Shown here: one piece after another, positions 53,527 through 62,326 of the stretch
Numbering within the stretch: position 1 is the stretch's first letter
Layout: each line of letters opens with the position of its first letter
DNA from: Pseudomonas floridensis
Lineage (GTDB): Bacteria; Pseudomonadota; Gammaproteobacteria; Pseudomonadales; Pseudomonadaceae
Assembly: GCF_002087235.1 (NCBI RefSeq)
Contig: NZ_MUIO01000106.1
Span: 1-64,000 of the forward strand
Length of the DNA: 64,000 nucleotides
Reading direction: 5' to 3'
Made by a program: the position numbers and the translations under genes
Notes under the pieces: generated by a model
The model's database searches: none
What the model saw: only the letters and a program-made list of their open reading frames with translations
What the model was told of the DNA's origin: nothing

Positions 53527-55458
53527 ATGACGGACTCTACTGGCGGAGCCCTCAGGACGGCCATTCTGTATGGCGTACTGTCCGTTTTGTGGCTGCTGGC
53601 CTGCGACTGGCTGTTGCCCGTTTTCATCGAAGAACCGGCTCGGTTGAGCATTTTGCAGGGCGTAGCCGGTTATGGGTGGGTGCTGATGAGCGCGATCATG
53701 CTCTTCGTTGCGCGTGACCGTCTGATGAAAGCCATAAGCGGCAAGGCACTGTCCGAGCGTACGCAAGAGGACCATGACCGCTTACGGCTGGCTGCGGCGG
53801 TGTTCGACAGCACCCTCGAAGGCGTGCTGGTCAGCGATGCCAAGGGCAACATCGTTCACGTCAATCGGGCCTTTGTCGACATCACCGGTTATCAGCCCGA
53901 AGAAGTGCTGGGCTTCAACCCCAGCAAGTTCCAGTCCGGCCGCCACGGGCCTGAATTCTATCGGCAGATGTATCGCTCGATCCTCAGCGCCGGACAATGG
54001 AGTGGCGAAATCTGGAACCGGCGCAAAAGCGGCGAGGTGTACCCGCAGTGGCAGACCATTCGCAGTATCAAGGACGATGACGGTCAAACGAAGAATTTCG
54101 TCGCAGTGTTTTCCGACATCACGGCCATCAAGCGTTCCGAGCGCGAGCTGGCACAACTGGCTCATTACGACGCGCTGACCGGCCTGCCCAATCGCCTGCT
54201 GCTTACTGACCGGATCAGTCAGGCGCTGACCTCCGCACGATCCAGCAAGCGCGGCTGTGCCTTGTTGCTGATCGATCTCGACCATTTCAAGAACATTAAT
54301 GACAGCCTGGGCCATAACGTCGGCGATGAAGTGCTCAAGGCGGTCACCGGGCGACTCAAAGGTGTCATCGAAAGCGACATGACTCTGGCCCGGCTGGGCG
54401 GCGACGAGTTCGCTCTGCTGGTCAAAAACTCCCGGCAGGTGGTGCAGGCCGCCGCGCTGGCGCAGCAGGTCATCGAGGTGCTCAAGGCACCATTTTCCGT
54501 CGGCGGGCAGCAACTGTTCATCACTGCCAGCCTGGGCATCAGCCTGTTTCCCGGCGACGCGCTGACGGACGAGCAACTGCTGCGCAACGCCGATTCGGCA
54601 CTGTTCAAGGCCAAGAGCAGCGGCCGTGACGGTTATGCGCTGTACACCGAAGAGCTGACCGCTCATGCCCGTCAGCGCGTGCATCTGGCCAGCGAGTTGC
54701 GTGGCGCCATCGAACGCGAGGAGTTACGTGTCTTCTATCAGCCGGTTCACGACCTGGCCAGCCGCCGCATCGTGGGTGTCGAGGCGCTGGTGCGCTGGCA
54801 GCATCCGACGCGTGGCATGGTGTCGCCAGGTGAGTTCATTCCGGTGGCCGAACAGAGCGGACTGATCGCCGATATCGACGCCTGGGTACTGGAGTCGGCG
54901 TGTCGCCAGATGCAGCGCTGGCAGGCCTGCGGCGTTCCGATCGCCTTCGTGGCCGTCAACGTTTCCAGCCGGTTGTTCAGCGCTGGCGATATGGATCGTC
55001 AGGTGGGCCGGGTGTTACATGAAACCGGGCTCGATCCCGCTCTGCTGGAGCTGGAGGTGACGGAAAGCGCAGTGATGGAAGATCCCGAGCAGGCCATCGA
55101 GCAATTGCATAGGCTGCGCGACCTGGGGCTGAGCCTGGCCATCGATGACTTTGGGACCGGCTATTCGTCATTGCTCAGGCTCAAACGGATGCCGGTCCAG
55201 AAGCTGAAGATCGATCAGGGCTTCGTGGCCGGGCTGCCGGGCGACGACGATGACATCGCAATTGTGCGAGCGGTCATCGCGCTGGCCAGCAGCATGGGCA
55301 TGCGCGTGCTGGCAGAAGGAATCGAGCATCCGGAGCAGGCGGCCTTTCTGTTCGACAATGGTTGCGAGCTGGGGCAGGGCTACTGGTTTGCCCGTCCGCT
55401 GCCGCCGGAATCGATTGACTGGACGCATGCGCCGGCCTTCTCCACTGGCGCGTTCTGA
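53527..55458 (+). CDS. Membrane PAS-GGDEF-EAL cyclic-di-GMP enzyme
   Basis: A 643-residue protein. Two N-terminal membrane helices (TAILYGVLSVLWLLACDWLL and LQGVAGYGWVLMSAIMLFVA), a PAS domain (about 85-205), GGDEF (ARLGGDEFALLV) and EAL. EAL catalytic elements are all present: EALVRW, NVSSRLF, ELEVTES, IDDFGTGYSSL, KLKIDQGF, AEGIEHPEQ, QGYWFARPL. GGDEF is intact but lacks an RxxD inhibitory site, so it may tune a phosphodiesterase. It matches the PA0285-type gene next to desA. A TATAAT at 53491-53496, about 31 bp before the ATG, could be its -10. Confidence 0.9.
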   Translation: MTDSTGGALRTAILYGVLSVLWLLACDWLLPVFIEEPARLSILQGVAGYGWVLMSAIMLFVARDRLMKAISGKALSERTQEDHDRLRLAAAVFDSTLEGVLVSDAKGNIVHVNRAFVDITGYQPEEVLGFNPSKFQSGRHGPEFYRQMYRSILSAGQWSGEIWNRRKSGEVYPQWQTIRSIKDDDGQTKNFVAVFSDITAIKRSERELAQLAHYDALTGLPNRLLLTDRISQALTSARSSKRGCALLLIDLDHFKNINDSLGHNVGDEVLKAVTGRLKGVIESDMTLARLGGDEFALLVKNSRQVVQAAALAQQVIEVLKAPFSVGGQQLFITASLGISLFPGDALTDEQLLRNADSALFKAKSSGRDGYALYTEELTAHARQRVHLASELRGAIEREELRVFYQPVHDLASRRIVGVEALVRWQHPTRGMVSPGEFIPVAEQSGLIADIDAWVLESACRQMQRWQACGVPIAFVAVNVSSRLFSAGDMDRQVGRVLHETGLDPALLELEVTESAVMEDPEQAIEQLHRLRDLGLSLAIDDFGTGYSSLLRLKRMPVQKLKIDQGFVAGLPGDDDDIAIVRAVIALASSMGMRVLAEGIEHPEQAAFLFDNGCELGQGYWFARPLPPESIDWTHAPAFSTGAF

Positions 55459-55551
55459 AAGGCGCAAGGTCGCCTGTGGCCTGAGCTGGCAGGACGTGCA
55501 ACGCGTCTTGTTGGAGCGGCTCGCTGGTTAATTTCTTTTGGTTATATCTGC

Positions 55552-55595
55552 ATTCTTAAATAGTCTTTTTAAGAATATCCGCACCTCACTACTAT
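55552..55595 (+). promoter_or_regulatory. Inverted repeat and promoter upstream of oscA, candidate CysB site
   Basis: ATTCTTAAA (55552-55560) and TTTAAGAAT (55568-55576) are exact reverse complements with 7 nt between. A -10-like TACTAT at 55590-55595 has a poor -35 (TTTTAA, 55567-55572) overlapping the right arm, as expected for an activator-dependent promoter. Control of the sulfate genes by CysB makes CysB the likely ligand; this is inference. Confidence 0.5.
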
Positions 55596-55663
55596 TGCTC
55601 TATCGCCACATGCCAGCGGCTCGGTCGCGATGGCTGGCTTCTCACATTTCAAGGAATACGATT

Positions 55664-55846
55664 ATGAGCGCATCTCTACGTAGTGTTGACGGTCAGGACG
55701 AAGCAGCGATTCTGCGTGAGATTCAGAGTGCGTTGCGTGACCTGCGTTTTGGCGCCGTCGAAATCACCGTGCATAACGCACAAGTGGTGCAGATCGAACG
55801 CAAAGAGAAATTCCGTTTGCAGAACCCTGCCAACAAGCCGAGCTGA
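55664..55846 (+). CDS. oscA: Sulfur-starvation small protein OscA (DUF2292)
   Basis: A 60-residue protein beginning MSASLRSVDGQDEAAILREI, with the DUF2292 pattern LRDLRFGAVEITVHNAQVVQIERKEKFRL-like fold (beta-beta hairpin after a helix). ATG 55664 has AAGGA 8 nt upstream. In Pseudomonas, OscA is known from organosulfur use and chromate tolerance and is encoded just before sbp, exactly as here. It may be needed when cysteine is short. A hairpin separates it from sbp. Confidence 0.85.
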   Translation: MSASLRSVDGQDEAAILREIQSALRDLRFGAVEITVHNAQVVQIERKEKFRLQNPANKPS

Positions 55847-55896
55847 GTCTGAGCTGGGCGAAACAGCGGAACCCGATGTACCCGTGACAAGCAGCG

Positions 55897-55920
55897 CGCC
55901 CGAGCGACATCGCTCGGGCG
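55897..55920 (+). terminator. Hairpin between oscA and sbp
   Basis: CGCCCGAGCG (55897-55906), loop ACAT, CGCTCGGGCG (55911-55920): a 10-bp perfect stem with a tetraloop in the 128-bp gap. An A-rich rather than T-rich run follows, so partial termination or RNA stabilisation is more likely. Confidence 0.65.
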
Positions 55921-55974
55921 TGCGACGAAGAAATCAAAAAAAGCCGACACACAGAATTTCCAGGAGCTTCACCT

Positions 55975-56985
55975 ATGTTCATTCGCCGTTTTGCCCTGGC
56001 CGCCCTCGCCAGCGCGGTATTCGCAGGTTCCGCTGTTGCCAAGGATTACGAACTGCTCAATGTGTCGTACGACCCGACGCGTGAGCTGTATCAGGAATAC
56101 AACGCCGAGTTCGCCAAGCACTGGAAACAGGCCCACCCCGATGACACCGTGACCATCAAGCAGTCTCATGGTGGGTCTGGCAAACAAGCCCGTGGCGTGA
56201 TCGACGGTCTGCGTGCCGATGTCGTGACCCTGGCCCTGGCCGGTGACATCGATGAAATCGCCAGGCTGGGCAAGACGCTGCCTGAAAACTGGCAGACCCG
56301 TCTGCCGGACGCGAGCACGCCTTACACGTCCACCATCGTGTTCCTGGTGCGCAAGGGCAATCCAAAGGGCATCAAGGACTGGGGCGACCTGATCAAGAAA
56401 GACGTCTCTGTCATCACGCCCAACCCGAAAACCTCGGGCGGCGCGCGCTGGAATTTCCTGGCCGCCTGGGCCTATGGCTTGAAAGCAGGTCACGGTGACG
56501 AAGCCAAGGCCAAGGAATACGTGCAGGCCCTGTTCAAACGCGTGCCGATTCTGGACACCGGCGCACGCGGCTCGACCATCACGTTCGTCAACAACGGTCA
56601 GGGTGACGTGCTGCTGGCTTGGGAAAACGAAGCGTTCCTGGCGCTGAAAGAAGACGGTGGCGCGGACAAGTTCGATATCGTCGTGCCGTCGCTGTCGATC
56701 CTCGCCGAGCCGCCAGTGGCGGTCGTTGACAAGAACGCCGAGAAGAAGGGCAATACCGCTGTCGCGACCGAGTACTTGAAGCACTTGTACAGCAAGGAAG
56801 GTCAGGAGATTGCCGCGAAAAATTTCTATCGTCCACGTGACGCGCAAGTCGCTGCCAAGTACGAGAAGCAATTCCCCAAACTGGACCTGGTGACTATCGA
56901 CAAAGACTTCGGCGGCTGGAAGACTGCGCAGCCGAAGTTTTTCAATGACGGCGGCGTGTTCGACCAGATTTATCAAGCGCAGTAA
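55975..56985 (+). CDS. sbp: Periplasmic sulfate-binding protein
   Basis: A 336-residue sulfate-binding protein. The signal peptide MFIRRFALAALASAVFAGSAVA is cut before KDYELLNVSYDPTRELY. QSHGGSGKQARGVIDGL contributes the anion-binding loop, and TPNPKTSGGARWNFLAAWAYG is the family signature. AGGAGCTT precedes the ATG. It delivers sulfate (or thiosulfate) to CysTWA. Confidence 0.94.
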   Translation: MFIRRFALAALASAVFAGSAVAKDYELLNVSYDPTRELYQEYNAEFAKHWKQAHPDDTVTIKQSHGGSGKQARGVIDGLRADVVTLALAGDIDEIARLGKTLPENWQTRLPDASTPYTSTIVFLVRKGNPKGIKDWGDLIKKDVSVITPNPKTSGGARWNFLAAWAYGLKAGHGDEAKAKEYVQALFKRVPILDTGARGSTITFVNNGQGDVLLAWENEAFLALKEDGGADKFDIVVPSLSILAEPPVAVVDKNAEKKGNTAVATEYLKHLYSKEGQEIAAKNFYRPRDAQVAAKYEKQFPKLDLVTIDKDFGGWKTAQPKFFNDGGVFDQIYQAQ

Positions 56986-56992
56986 ACCGAGT

Positions 56993-57030
56993 GAAGATAC
57001 CGCTTCAGCCTGAGCGGGCGCGGTATCTTC
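56993..57030 (+). terminator. Intercistronic hairpin between sbp and cysT
   Basis: GAAGATACCGC (56993-57003) pairs with GCGGTATCTTC (57020-57030) across a 16-nt loop, 8 nt after the sbp stop. There is no T-run, so it should raise binding-protein mRNA relative to permease mRNA. Confidence 0.7.
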
Positions 57031-57092
57031 ATGGCAGGTCAAGCAGCCCGGATCACCCTCCGGGCTTCGTGCAAGTAAAACCAAGGACTTCT

Positions 57093-57914
57093 ATGTCGCG
57101 TCGTATCTCCCCCGTCATACCCGGCTTCGGGCTGACGCTGGGCTACACCTTGGTGTACCTCAGTCTGATTGTGCTGATACCGCTGGCCGCCATGTTCGTA
57201 CATGCCGCACAGCTCACCTGGGATCAGTTCTGGACCATCATCACCGCGCCGCGAGTGATTGCGGCGCTCAAGCTGAGCTTCAGTACCGCGTTCTATGCAG
57301 CCGTCATCAATGGCGTGATCGGTACGCTGCTGGCCTGGGTGCTGGTGCGCTACACCTTTGCTGGCCGCAAGGTCATCGATGCGATGATCGACCTGCCATT
57401 CGCCCTGCCGACCGCCGTGGCCGGTATCGCCTTGACGGCGCTGTATGCGCCCAACGGCTGGGTCGGGCAGTTCGCCACCGACCTGGGGTTCAAGATCGCC
57501 TACACCCCGCTTGGCATTACGCTTGCGCTGACCTTCGTGACGCTGCCCTTCGTGGTGCGCACGGTTCAGCCGGTGCTGGCCGATATTCCGCGTGAAGTCG
57601 AGGAAGCCGCCGCCTGTCTGGGTGCCCGTCCCTTGCAGGTGTTTCGCCACATCCTCGTTCCCGCGCTGTTGCCTGCCTGGCTGACCGGTTTCGCCCTGGC
57701 GTTTGCCCGAGGCGTGGGCGAGTACGGCTCGGTCATCTTCATCGCTGGCAACATGCCGATGAAGACCGAGATCATGCCGCTGCTGATCATGGTCAAACTC
57801 GATCAATACGATTACACCGGCGCGACCTCCATTGGCGTTCTCATGCTGGTGGTTTCCTTCATTCTGTTGCTGCTGATCAACCTGCTGCAGCGGCGCATCG
57901 AAACCCCATCCTGA
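57093..57914 (+). CDS. cysT: Sulfate ABC transporter permease CysT (CysU)
   Basis: A 273-residue inner-membrane permease. MSRRISPVIPGFGLTLGYTL is the N-terminus, with AAGGA 5 nt upstream of the ATG; the frame extends upstream through the hairpin but that part is not coding. It has about six helices and an EAA loop (VEEAAACLGARPLQVFRHILVP). It pairs with CysW. Confidence 0.93.
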   Translation: MSRRISPVIPGFGLTLGYTLVYLSLIVLIPLAAMFVHAAQLTWDQFWTIITAPRVIAALKLSFSTAFYAAVINGVIGTLLAWVLVRYTFAGRKVIDAMIDLPFALPTAVAGIALTALYAPNGWVGQFATDLGFKIAYTPLGITLALTFVTLPFVVRTVQPVLADIPREVEEAAACLGARPLQVFRHILVPALLPAWLTGFALAFARGVGEYGSVIFIAGNMPMKTEIMPLLIMVKLDQYDYTGATSIGVLMLVVSFILLLLINLLQRRIETPS

Positions 57915-57924
57915 GGAGGCGAGC

Positions 57925-58797
57925 ATGTCATATTCATCGGTTTCCGCTGCAGCCTCCGCCAACGACGCACGTCGTGGCAATGCGGTTGCGCGGCGTGTCC
58001 TGATCGGGCTTGGCTGGCTGATCTTCGTTCTGTTTCTGGGGCTGCCGCTGTTCATCGTGGTGTCCCAAGGCCTGAAGAACGGGCTGGGCGCGTTTCTCGA
58101 AGCGGTGCTTGAGCCCGACGCGCTGTCGGCGCTCAAGCTGACGGTTATCGCCGTGCTGATTTCGGTACCGCTCAACCTGGTGTTCGGCGTCAGCGCCGCG
58201 TGGTGTGTGAGCAAGTACTCGTTCCGCGGCAAGAGCATTCTGGTCACCCTGATCGACCTGCCGTTCTCGGTCTCGCCGGTCATCGCCGGTCTGGTCTACG
58301 TGCTGATGTTTGGTGCCCAGGGCCTGTTCGGGCCGTGGTTGCAGGATCACGACATCCAGATCGTCTTCGCCCTGCCGGGCATCGTGCTGGCAACTATCTT
58401 CGTGACCGTGCCGTTCGTGGCGCGTGAGCTGATCCCGCTCATGCAGGAGCAGGGCACGCAGGAAGAAGAGGCAGCGCGCCTGCTGGGTGCCAACGGCTGG
58501 CAGATGTTCTGGCACGTTACGGTGCCCAACATCAAATGGGGCCTGATCTACGGCGTGGTGCTGTGTACCGCGCGGGCGATGGGTGAGTTCGGCGCGGTGT
58601 CGGTGGTGTCCGGTCACATCCGCGGCGTCACCAACACGCTGCCGCTGCACGTCGAGATCCTCTACAACGAATACAACCACGTCGCAGCCTTCGCGGTGGC
58701 GAGTCTGTTGCTGGTCCTGGCGCTGTTCATCCTGCTGCTCAAGCAGTGGAGCGAATCCCGCATTAACCGTCTGCGCCAAAGCGCGGCGGAGGAATAA
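57925..58797 (+). CDS. cysW: Sulfate ABC transporter permease CysW
   Basis: A 290-residue partner permease with a strong GAGGAGG ribosome site 10 bp after cysT. The N-terminus has the helix LIGLGWLIFVLFLGLPLFIVV, and the EAA loop is QEEEAARLLGANGWQMFWHVTVP. The cysA ATG follows after 2 bp. Confidence 0.94.
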   Translation: MSYSSVSAAASANDARRGNAVARRVLIGLGWLIFVLFLGLPLFIVVSQGLKNGLGAFLEAVLEPDALSALKLTVIAVLISVPLNLVFGVSAAWCVSKYSFRGKSILVTLIDLPFSVSPVIAGLVYVLMFGAQGLFGPWLQDHDIQIVFALPGIVLATIFVTVPFVARELIPLMQEQGTQEEEAARLLGANGWQMFWHVTVPNIKWGLIYGVVLCTARAMGEFGAVSVVSGHIRGVTNTLPLHVEILYNEYNHVAAFAVASLLLVLALFILLLKQWSESRINRLRQSAAEE

Positions 58798-58799
58798 TC

Positions 58800-59780
58800 A
58801 TGTCGATCGAAGTCCGTAACGTCAGCAAGAACTTCAACGCCTTCAAGGCCCTGAACAGCATCAATCTGGACATCCAGAGTGGCGAACTGGTCGCCTTGCT
58901 TGGCCCGTCGGGCTGCGGTAAGACCACCTTGCTGCGCATCATCGCCGGCCTGGAAACCCCGGACGCCGGTAGTATCGTGTTCCACGGTGAAGACGTGTCC
59001 GGCCACGACGTGCGTGATCGCAACGTCGGGTTCGTGTTCCAGCACTACGCGCTGTTTCGTCACATGACGGTGTTCGACAACGTTGCCTTCGGCCTGCGCA
59101 TGAAGCCCAAGCGCGAGCGTCCGAACGAGACGCGTATCGCCGAAAAAGTCCATGAACTGCTGAACATGGTGCAACTGGACTGGCTGGCCGACCGGTATCC
59201 GGAGCAGCTTTCCGGCGGTCAGCGCCAGCGCATCGCCCTGGCTCGCGCTTTGGCGGTAGAGCCTAAAGTGCTGCTGCTTGATGAGCCGTTCGGAGCGCTG
59301 GATGCCAAGGTGCGCAAGGAGTTGCGTCGCTGGCTGGCACGTCTGCACGAAGACATCAACCTGACCTCGGTGTTCGTGACCCACGATCAGGAAGAAGCCA
59401 TGGAAGTGGCGGACCGGATCGTTGTCATGAACAAGGGTGTGATCGAGCAGATTGGCTCCCCGGGCGAGGTCTATGAGAACCCGTCCAACGATTTCGTCTA
59501 TCACTTCCTGGGTGATTCCAACCGCCTGAGTCTGGGTGATGATGGCCATGTGCTGTTCCGGCCGCATGAAGTGTCGCTGTCGCGTCAGGAACTGGAAGAC
59601 CACCACGCCGCTGAAGTACGCGATATCCGACCGCTTGGCGCGACCACGCGGGTCACGCTGAAAGTCGAAGGGCAGGGCGAGCTGATCGAGGCCGAAGTGG
59701 TCAAGGATCACGACAGTCTGGTGGGCCTGGCGCGAGGTGAAACGCTGTTCTTCAAGCCCAAGGTCTGGCAGAAGTTGTAA
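58800..59780 (+). CDS. cysA: Sulfate ABC transporter ATPase
   Basis: A 326-residue ATPase. Walker A GPSGCGKTT, signature LSGGQRQRIALARAL and Walker B LLLDEPFGALDA are complete; the C-terminal TOBE-like domain (LFRPHEVSLSRQ, then TRVTLKVEGQGELIEAEV) is present. GGAGGAA is directly before the ATG. It is the last gene of the oscA-sbp-cysTWA run. Confidence 0.95.
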   Translation: MSIEVRNVSKNFNAFKALNSINLDIQSGELVALLGPSGCGKTTLLRIIAGLETPDAGSIVFHGEDVSGHDVRDRNVGFVFQHYALFRHMTVFDNVAFGLRMKPKRERPNETRIAEKVHELLNMVQLDWLADRYPEQLSGGQRQRIALARALAVEPKVLLLDEPFGALDAKVRKELRRWLARLHEDINLTSVFVTHDQEEAMEVADRIVVMNKGVIEQIGSPGEVYENPSNDFVYHFLGDSNRLSLGDDGHVLFRPHEVSLSRQELEDHHAAEVRDIRPLGATTRVTLKVEGQGELIEAEVVKDHDSLVGLARGETLFFKPKVWQKL

Positions 59781-59790
59781 CAACTGACTG

Positions 59791-59961
59791 ATCCGCGAAC
59801 GACCCGGTACATCCGTCGAGGATGCAGCGCATCAAATGCAGCCTTCGCGGACGAGTCCGCTCCCACGGGAGTGATCAGCGCCCCTGATCGAAGGATCGGG
59901 CGGTCTGTGGGAGTGGACTTGTCCGCGAATAACCCGGTATATCCGCCACAGAGGCAGCTGA
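59791..59961. repeat. REPIN and flanking direct repeat after cysA
   Basis: A reverse REP (GCCTTCGCGGACGAGTCCGC, 59840-59859) faces a forward REP (GTGGGAGTGGACTTGTCCGC, 59907-59926). A flank CCGCGAA..ACCCGGTA.ATCCG occurs before the pair (59794-59816) and again directly after the forward element (59922-59944), so the whole block may be a partly tandem unit. The 211-bp gap has no gene. Confidence 0.78.
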
Positions 59962-59991
59962 GCTTGCTCGCCGTTGCCCGATAGCGCGGCG

Positions 59992-60516
59992 TTAAACCGC
60001 AGCTTTGCGCGCGTTGCGGCCCACCGGGCCTGCACGTTGTTCGATGGCGTGCTGCAAGGGTTTGAGCAGGCCCATCAAAAATGCCAGTTCGGCCACCACG
60101 AACAGCGGCCCGATGATCAGCCCGGTGATGTCGTCGATGAACGCCGGTTTACGGCCTTCGTAATAATGGCCGATGAACTGAATGATCCAGCCGATCACGA
60201 ACAACCCCACACCCGCACTCAGCCAGACCATCGTAGTCTGCTGCGCCAGATTCGCCCCCGTCCAGATGCACAAGGCCAGCAGGACCGCCATCACCACGCC
60301 CAGTATGCGATCCAGCCGCAGGTAAAAGACCGTGGAGGCCAGCGTTACCAGCGCTGCGGGGGAGATCCACAGGCCGCCGACCCACCAGCCTGGACGTGAC
60401 AGCAAAACGGCAACGGCCAGCACAATCAGCGGAATACCTATGAAGTGGGTCACGATATTGCGCGAATCGCGGTGATAGGACGCATATTGGCTGAGATGAT
60501 CGACAAGGTTTTTCAT
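59992..60516 (-). CDS. Mpo1/DUF962-like membrane protein
   Basis: A 174-residue membrane protein of the Mpo1 (DUF962, yeast YGL010w) family. The N-terminal SYHRDSRNIVTHFIGIPLIV and the later QFIGHYYEGRKPAFIDD carry the conserved histidines; about four membrane helices fill the rest. Yeast Mpo1 is an iron-dependent dioxygenase acting on 2-hydroxy fatty acids; the bacterial role is inferred. The start MKNLVDH has AGGAA 6 nt upstream. It is divergent from the Crp-like regulator. Confidence 0.85.
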   Translation of the reverse strand: MKNLVDHLSQYASYHRDSRNIVTHFIGIPLIVLAVAVLLSRPGWWVGGLWISPAALVTLASTVFYLRLDRILGVVMAVLLALCIWTGANLAQQTTMVWLSAGVGLFVIGWIIQFIGHYYEGRKPAFIDDITGLIIGPLFVVAELAFLMGLLKPLQHAIEQRAGPVGRNARKAAV

Positions 60517-60600
60517 TATTATTCCTGCCTGAAGCGCTGATCGGGTCTGATCACCGTAGCGCTTTTGCACTACGACTGCCTGGGAAATGAGGGAGCAAAC

Positions 60601-61305
60601 ATGACAAATGGAACGTTATGGCGGTCACGATTGCTGTCCGATTACTGGTTTTGCCATTTGCCTGCCGGTTTGCAGGATAGCCTGCTTGACGCGGCTTTCC
60701 AGGTTCGCCGGACGCCGGGCAAGCGGCTGTTCGCCAAGGGCGATTCACCCTGCGGCCTTTACGTGCTGCTCGAAGGCAGCGTGCGCATGGGCGACGCGGG
60801 CGAGCAGCGACTGACGCCCCGGCTGGAGCCGGTTCGCCTGCCGTACTGGTTCGGCGAAGTGTCGCTGTTCGATGGGCTGCCGCGCCGACTCGATGTGGTG
60901 TCACTGGACCACTCCATCTTTTTACATGTGCCTCAAGACATCCTGATTGAACTGCTCGAACAGCATCCTTGGTACTGGTCTTCGGTCGCCGGCCTGCTCG
61001 GTCAGAAGCTCGGACTGCCTATTCTGCTGGCCGACAAGTGGGGCCAACTGCCAGCCCGCGCCCGGGTTGCCTGGCGATTGCTGATGCTGTGCGAAGGCTA
61101 CGGACCCTTGAGCCATGCGCGTAGGCTGATCACCTTCTATGAGATTCAGCCAGGCCCAGACCTGTCTTCATCCGACGTACAGAAAGTGCTGCGCGACTTG
61201 CACGAACGCAGGATCGTGCGGCTTTGTGACGGGCAGCTTGAAGTGTTTGATGTGGTCAGGCTGCGCAAGGTGGCGAACTTTTCCAAGGCCAGCGCGGTGT
61301 GTTGA
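60601..61305 (+). CDS. Crp/Fnr-family transcriptional regulator
   Basis: A 234-residue regulator. A cyclic-nucleotide-type beta-roll (about 20-120; GKRLFAKGDSPCGLYVLLEGSVRM, then WFGEVSLFDGLPRRLDV) is followed by the dimer helix and a winged helix-turn-helix (about 165-225; DLSSSDVQKVLRDLHERRIVRL). There is no Fnr-type N-terminal cysteine cluster. GAGGGAG stands before ATG 60601. The effector is unknown. It is convergent with the AraC-like gene. Confidence 0.85.
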   Translation: MTNGTLWRSRLLSDYWFCHLPAGLQDSLLDAAFQVRRTPGKRLFAKGDSPCGLYVLLEGSVRMGDAGEQRLTPRLEPVRLPYWFGEVSLFDGLPRRLDVVSLDHSIFLHVPQDILIELLEQHPWYWSSVAGLLGQKLGLPILLADKWGQLPARARVAWRLLMLCEGYGPLSHARRLITFYEIQPGPDLSSSDVQKVLRDLHERRIVRLCDGQLEVFDVVRLRKVANFSKASAVC

Positions 61306-61333
61306 TCCTCGTTTTGCTGCTCATGACCGGGCG

Positions 61334-62326
61334 CTAGCGCATCAAATCGTTGCGATACTGCCCAGGCGTCATGCCGGTCCAGCGTTTGAATGCGCGGCTC
61401 AGGCTGTCGGTATCGGAAAAGCCCAGCAGATACGCCACTTCGCTCAGCGAACTGTGCGGGTCGTTCATGTGCAGCAGTGCCAGGTTCTGGCGGCATTGAT
61501 TGAGCAGCAGGTCGTAGCGGCAACCTTCATCGGCCAGGTGTCGTTGCAGGCTGCGCGGACTCAGGTGCAGGGCTTCGGCGATGCTTTCGGCAGAAGGCTC
61601 GCCGTCCGGCAGCAGCGTCTCGATGGCCGAGCGTACGCGCTGTTCCCAGATCAGCGACGGCAAGGGCTCAGCATTCGGCACTTGTTCGCTTAGCACTATC
61701 GGGCCGTCGTCCAGATGACTGTCGAAATCATCGCAGGCAAATTCCAGCAGATTTTCCTGCGCCGAGAAGAACAATGGCGCTCGGAACAGCTCGTGCCAGG
61801 GCTGCGGATAGTCAGGGGCCGGTCGACGCAGGTGGAGGGCCAGCGGCGCGTAGTTTCTGCCCAGCCGGTTTCGACAGGTACGCACGTAAATGGCCGCAAA
61901 GGCATCCAGCAGTTCATGGGTTGGCAACTGGCAGGACGGCGGGGCACTGAAGCGGAATTCGTAACGCTCGCCGACCGATCGGAAATCCAGCTCCAGCGAA
62001 TCCTCGGCCATCGAGTGATAACGCACGATTCGTTCGAACACCTCGCGCAGTGAGCCGCTGGCCACCAGCGTGTAACCCAGTGCATGAAACGTGGTGGGGC
62101 TGACGAAGCGCGAAACGCGCAGGCCGAGCGCCGGATCCTGGCTGGCTTGCACGGCCAGTTGCCAGAGCTTCGCGGTGGCATCGGCTGTAAAGGTTGCATC
62201 GGGGTCGTTTAGCGATTGCGGATCAATACCTGCTGCCTGGCACAGCTCGGTGCTGTTCAGGTCAAGCGCATCCAGTTGCTTGCGCAACGCACGGGTCCAG
62301 CTGGCGAGGCTGCTTGGCTCTGGCAT
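61334..62326 (-). CDS. AraC-family transcriptional regulator
   Basis: A 330-residue regulator of the OruR/ArgR-like (Arabinose_bd N-terminal) type. The N-terminal ligand domain spans about 1-210, and the C-terminal double helix-turn-helix has SIAEALHLSPRSLQRHLADEG and LSEVAYLLGFSDTDSLSRAFKRWTGMTPGQYR. The start MPEPSSL is preferred over the ATG 21 nt upstream because GGAAGGG is 8 nt before it. It reads away from the MFS gene and could control it, but an operator-like palindrome typical of another regulator type sits at that promoter. Confidence 0.87.
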   Translation of the reverse strand: MPEPSSLASWTRALRKQLDALDLNSTELCQAAGIDPQSLNDPDATFTADATAKLWQLAVQASQDPALGLRVSRFVSPTTFHALGYTLVASGSLREVFERIVRYHSMAEDSLELDFRSVGERYEFRFSAPPSCQLPTHELLDAFAAIYVRTCRNRLGRNYAPLALHLRRPAPDYPQPWHELFRAPLFFSAQENLLEFACDDFDSHLDDGPIVLSEQVPNAEPLPSLIWEQRVRSAIETLLPDGEPSAESIAEALHLSPRSLQRHLADEGCRYDLLLNQCRQNLALLHMNDPHSSLSEVAYLLGFSDTDSLSRAFKRWTGMTPGQYRNDLMR

